A DNA stretch of 64,000 nucleotides from the NCBI RefSeq assembly GCF_004014855.1, contig NZ_CP034930.1, positions 992,001 to 1,056,000 of the forward strand, written 5' to 3'. A model generated the notes under the pieces. It was not told the origin of the DNA, searched no databases, and worked only from the letters and a program-made list of their open reading frames with translations. The position numbers and the translations under genes are program-made. Positions 62,029 to 64,000 of this stretch are shown in pieces. The stretch comes from Apibacter raozihei. Its GTDB lineage: Bacteria > Bacteroidota > Bacteroidia > Flavobacteriales > Weeksellaceae. Numbering within the stretch: position 1 is the stretch's first letter; each line of letters opens with the position of its first letter.

Positions 62029-62592
62029 TCAGCGAATAAATTGCTTGGTGATTTCAGCCACTCTTTTTCCCAGGTATTGAGCGGTATCCAGATCGTCTTT
62101 CCCAGGAGTTACTTCTGGGCTGTCATCGTCTGACTGAGCCATAGAGCCCAGCCAGCTACCCAAACGATTTAAATTTTTTGTTGGAACATTATTCTTTTCA
62201 TTGGCAGGATGTAAGTCCAGTCCGGTCCATATCATTCCATGCTGAGCAGCAAATAAGGCTATGGTTATCAGAGAGTTTAACTTATCTCCGCTAAATGCTC
62301 CTGAATTGGTAAACCCGGCAGCTATTTTATTTCTCCATTTAAACTCCAGCCAGGCAGCTTTAGTAGAATCTTCAAAAAATTTTTTCAGTCCTGAACTTAT
62401 TGTTCCGTTGTAAGTCGGTGAGCCAAATATAATGGCATCGCTTTTTTCTAAAAGATCCCATTTAATTTGTGTATCATCAACTGAAATTAAGTGAACGGTT
62501 GTGTCTTCGTTTATTTGTGCTCCTTTGGCAACTGCCTGTGCCAGTTTGGCTGTATGTCCGTATACACTGTGGTAAACTATGGATATTGTCAT
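62029..62592 (-). CDS. WrbA-like flavodoxin-family NAD(P)H oxidoreductase
   Basis: A 187-residue flavodoxin-fold protein. FMN phosphate loop SVYGHTAKLAQAVAKG near 8-23, GSPTYNGTISSGLKKFFEDS near 57-76, and FTNSGAFSGDKLNSL near 93-107 carry the family pattern. WrbA-type proteins reduce quinones with NAD(P)H. A loop (SWLGSMAQSDDDSPEVTPGK) near 146-165 also fits. Monocistronic; physiological partner unknown. Confidence 0.85.
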   Translation of the reverse strand: MTISIVYHSVYGHTAKLAQAVAKGAQINEDTTVHLISVDDTQIKWDLLEKSDAIIFGSPTYNGTISSGLKKFFEDSTKAAWLEFKWRNKIAAGFTNSGAFSGDKLNSLITIALFAAQHGMIWTGLDLHPANEKNNVPTKNLNRLGSWLGSMAQSDDDSPEVTPGKDDLDTAQYLGKRVAEITKQFIR

Positions 62593-62803
62593 TTTTATTT
62601 TTTTAATGGGTTAGAGATACAAATTTATTGTAATTTAAAGTTTATAGGATTACCCTAATTACAGGATTTTTAACCTGTATTACAGTATTATTTTTATTAT
62701 AATTTATAGAAAATTTAATTATTCATTATAATTCTTTTAATTGTCAATATTTTACTAGACGCGTTCCTGCATGATTACAAAACTAAAAAAGCATACTCCT
62801 TAT
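62593..62803. other. Intergenic stretch upstream of the flavoprotein gene
   Basis: No gene, RNA or repeat seen in about 210 bp, AT-rich. It must hold the promoter of the flavoprotein gene. Confidence 0.5.
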
Positions 62804-62834
62804 AAAAAAGCGGAACAATTAGTTCCGCTTTTTT
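62804..62834 (-). terminator. Terminator of the Rhs-immunity operon
   Basis: AAAAAAGCGGAAC / GTTCCGCTTTTTT, perfect 13-bp stem with a 5-nt loop, 41 bp beyond the lipoprotein stop. Confidence 0.88.
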
Positions 62835-62874
62835 ATTTATTAATTTTTGTTTTTTCTATTTATAAAAAAATATA

Positions 62875-63261
62875 CTATTCAAAGGTTTTATAACGTACGG
62901 TGTTATTATAATCAAGTTTTGAATTTTGATATCTAATCAATAAATCATTAATAACAGTATCCTTTTTATCTTTATTTAACCTATAATGTCTACCATAAGT
63001 TATTTCTAAAGTATCACCTAATAACAAATTAATATCATCTATTTCTTTTTCTTCTATAACACTATTTGTTTTTTCCTCCTTGTTTATAATTTTAATATAC
63101 TCCGGGTATACTTTTGTTATACTAAATCCACCTTTTGTATACCAGACTACTTTATATTTTGAACTTTCTATAACCTTTCTGTTTAAATCTTTATCATCTA
63201 AAAAATTTTTACAGCCATACAAAAAACAAGCACTAACAAATAATACAATTAGATTCCTCAT
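62875..63261 (-). CDS. Lipoprotein, probable immunity protein of the Rhs-type toxin
   Basis: A 128-residue lipoprotein: short signal peptide with lipobox LYGC (Cys17), then a charged domain (KVVWYTKGGFSITKVYPEYI, EITYGRHYRLNKDKKDTVIN). Family unknown. It starts 2 bp after the Rhs-type toxin stop, the usual place of the immunity gene. The envelope location suggests that the toxin acts in the periplasm, for example on the wall or membrane. Confidence 0.65.
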   Translation of the reverse strand: MRNLIVLFVSACFLYGCKNFLDDKDLNRKVIESSKYKVVWYTKGGFSITKVYPEYIKIINKEEKTNSVIEEKEIDDINLLLGDTLEITYGRHYRLNKDKKDTVINDLLIRYQNSKLDYNNTVRYKTFE

Positions 63262-63263
63262 CT

Positions 63264-63998
63264 TTACTTATATTTAAGATATTTACTATAATTTGCTTTA
63301 AAATAAAACCCATTATATATTCCAGAACCGTAATAAGTATGTTCTCCATAAAAAGGATATCCTTTATTATAACCGTTTCCACCATTTTGGTACTGATTAT
63401 ATTTCCCAACAAAAGGCATTAATTTTATATAAAAATCTCTCGGTTTCCCGTTATAATTCTCTGCGTATTGAGAATAAATATTTCTCATATTTTTTCCAAA
63501 ACTAACATTTGAAGTATATCTAACCGTAGTATATATTTTTTTCTCCGCATCAACTACGACTGTCGTATAGTGACCATATTTTGTTTTTATGTCTTTATCT
63601 CCATTATTTCTTGAGGATAGAGCCAGTTCAGCTAAATCAGATCCTTCCGAATAACCTGAAGGCTTATAGTCATTTTTATAAATTAATGTATAAAAATTCA
63701 CGTTTGAATTTGGATTAAACATAGTATTTGGTTCAACACCCGGAAATGTACTTGTAGAATCATTTGCATCCATATAATCCCAAGGGTTTAAAGTATTTCC
63801 TATTTTCTCGCTCGAATTTACATCATAATTCCCATCTTTGTCAGCTAAATAAATCCATGTATCTCCATCGTTCCTAGCATTAACCACTGTATAAGTTCCA
63901 TCTTCATTTTTTGTAACTCCTGTACTCTCTCCCGTCATTTCGGTTTGGTCAGTTATATCGGGATTATCACTCCATAAAGGGGGCATCCCATCGGGATC
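63264..63998 (-). CDS. C-terminal part of an Rhs-type polymorphic toxin, cut by window edge
   Basis: The frame is open to the window end and begins DPDGMPPLWSDNPDITDQ; DPDGM is the motif that closes the Rhs core and marks the switch to the variable toxin domain. The visible 240-odd residues are the toxin part: Thr/Asn/Asp-rich, with NPWDYMDANDSTSTFPG, LAELALSSRNNGDKDIKTKY and a Gly/Tyr/Asn-rich end (GGNGYNKGYPFYGEHTYYGS). The toxin family is not recognised. The internal ATG at 63986 is not the start. A lipoprotein immunity gene follows. Confidence 0.72.
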   Translation of the reverse strand, partial: DPDGMPPLWSDNPDITDQTEMTGESTGVTKNEDGTYTVVNARNDGDTWIYLADKDGNYDVNSSEKIGNTLNPWDYMDANDSTSTFPGVEPNTMFNPNSNVNFYTLIYKNDYKPSGYSEGSDLAELALSSRNNGDKDIKTKYGHYTTVVVDAEKKIYTTVRYTSNVSFGKNMRNIYSQYAENYNGKPRDFYIKLMPFVGKYNQYQNGGNGYNKGYPFYGEHTYYGSGIYNGFYFKANYSKYLKYK

Positions 63999-64000
63999 AA

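Overview
The window reads as chromosome of a low-GC, Gram-negative member of the Bacteroidota, most likely a flavobacterium of the Weeksellaceae type; the genus cannot be named from sequence alone. Evidence: promoters of the TTTG-N19-TAnnTTTG type, a fused MurF-alanine racemase, DUF5689 and TonB-receptor genes, lipid A synthesis (LpxB), menaquinone synthesis (MenB), GHMP mevalonate-type kinase, and almost no Shine-Dalgarno sequences.

Left end (1-9.4 kb) is a glycerol-3-phosphate regulon: glpD-glpT-glpQ on the minus strand, a DeoR-type regulator glpR on the plus strand, then glpA-glpB-glpC on the minus strand. The two glp operons share a motif in their promoters that is a likely GlpR operator. 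Quinone-linked GlpD and GlpABC coexist, and menB lies next to them. From 9.6 to 18.9 kb are ordinary core genes: a glycosyltransferase, a CycA-type transporter, YbfF esterase, lpxB, tsaB, lptG and tgt.

From 18.9 to 24.2 kb the DNA changes: AT-rich, poorly packed, with small intact hypothetical genes (MepB family, pentapeptide repeat), at least three genes broken by single frameshifts, several gene tails, and a RAYT transposase fused to what looks like the tail of a polymorphic toxin followed by a candidate immunity gene. This looks like a decaying toxin/immunity region.

24.3-30.5 kb holds a divergent locus of a secreted endonuclease/exonuclease/phosphatase-family protein, a TonB-dependent receptor and two lipoproteins that share a domain. 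30.5-46.8 kb is core again: SDR, aroE, mltG, rluB, a UbiA-family prenyltransferase, a mevalonate-kinase-like GHMP kinase, groEL/groES, an ECF sigma factor, an AMP-ligase/SDR pair, yaaA, and sufC-sufD without sufB or sufS.

46.8-55.2 kb is the most interesting region. Three orphan toxin cassettes without start codons lie in a row, each followed by an immunity gene. Two are near-copies carrying a C39/papain-like Cys-His-Asp domain. The third keeps the same N-terminal linker but carries a different, HExxH zincin-like domain with a different immunity gene. Units are separated by a 138-bp repeat. Directly upstream is a small phage-like lysis cassette (holin, M15 endopeptidase, spanin-like protein) read from a divergent promoter facing an S24 (LexA/CI-like) repressor. 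The set resembles a repressor-controlled holin/endopeptidase/spanin secretion (type 10) cassette beside a toxin array, though a prophage remnant is the simpler reading.

The right end (55.2-62.6 kb) returns to core genes (murF-alr, tdk, rsmI, an Rrf2 regulator, Nudix, tRNA-Ala, a WrbA-like flavoprotein). It ends with the C-terminus of an Rhs-type toxin running off the window and a lipoprotein that is probably its immunity protein.
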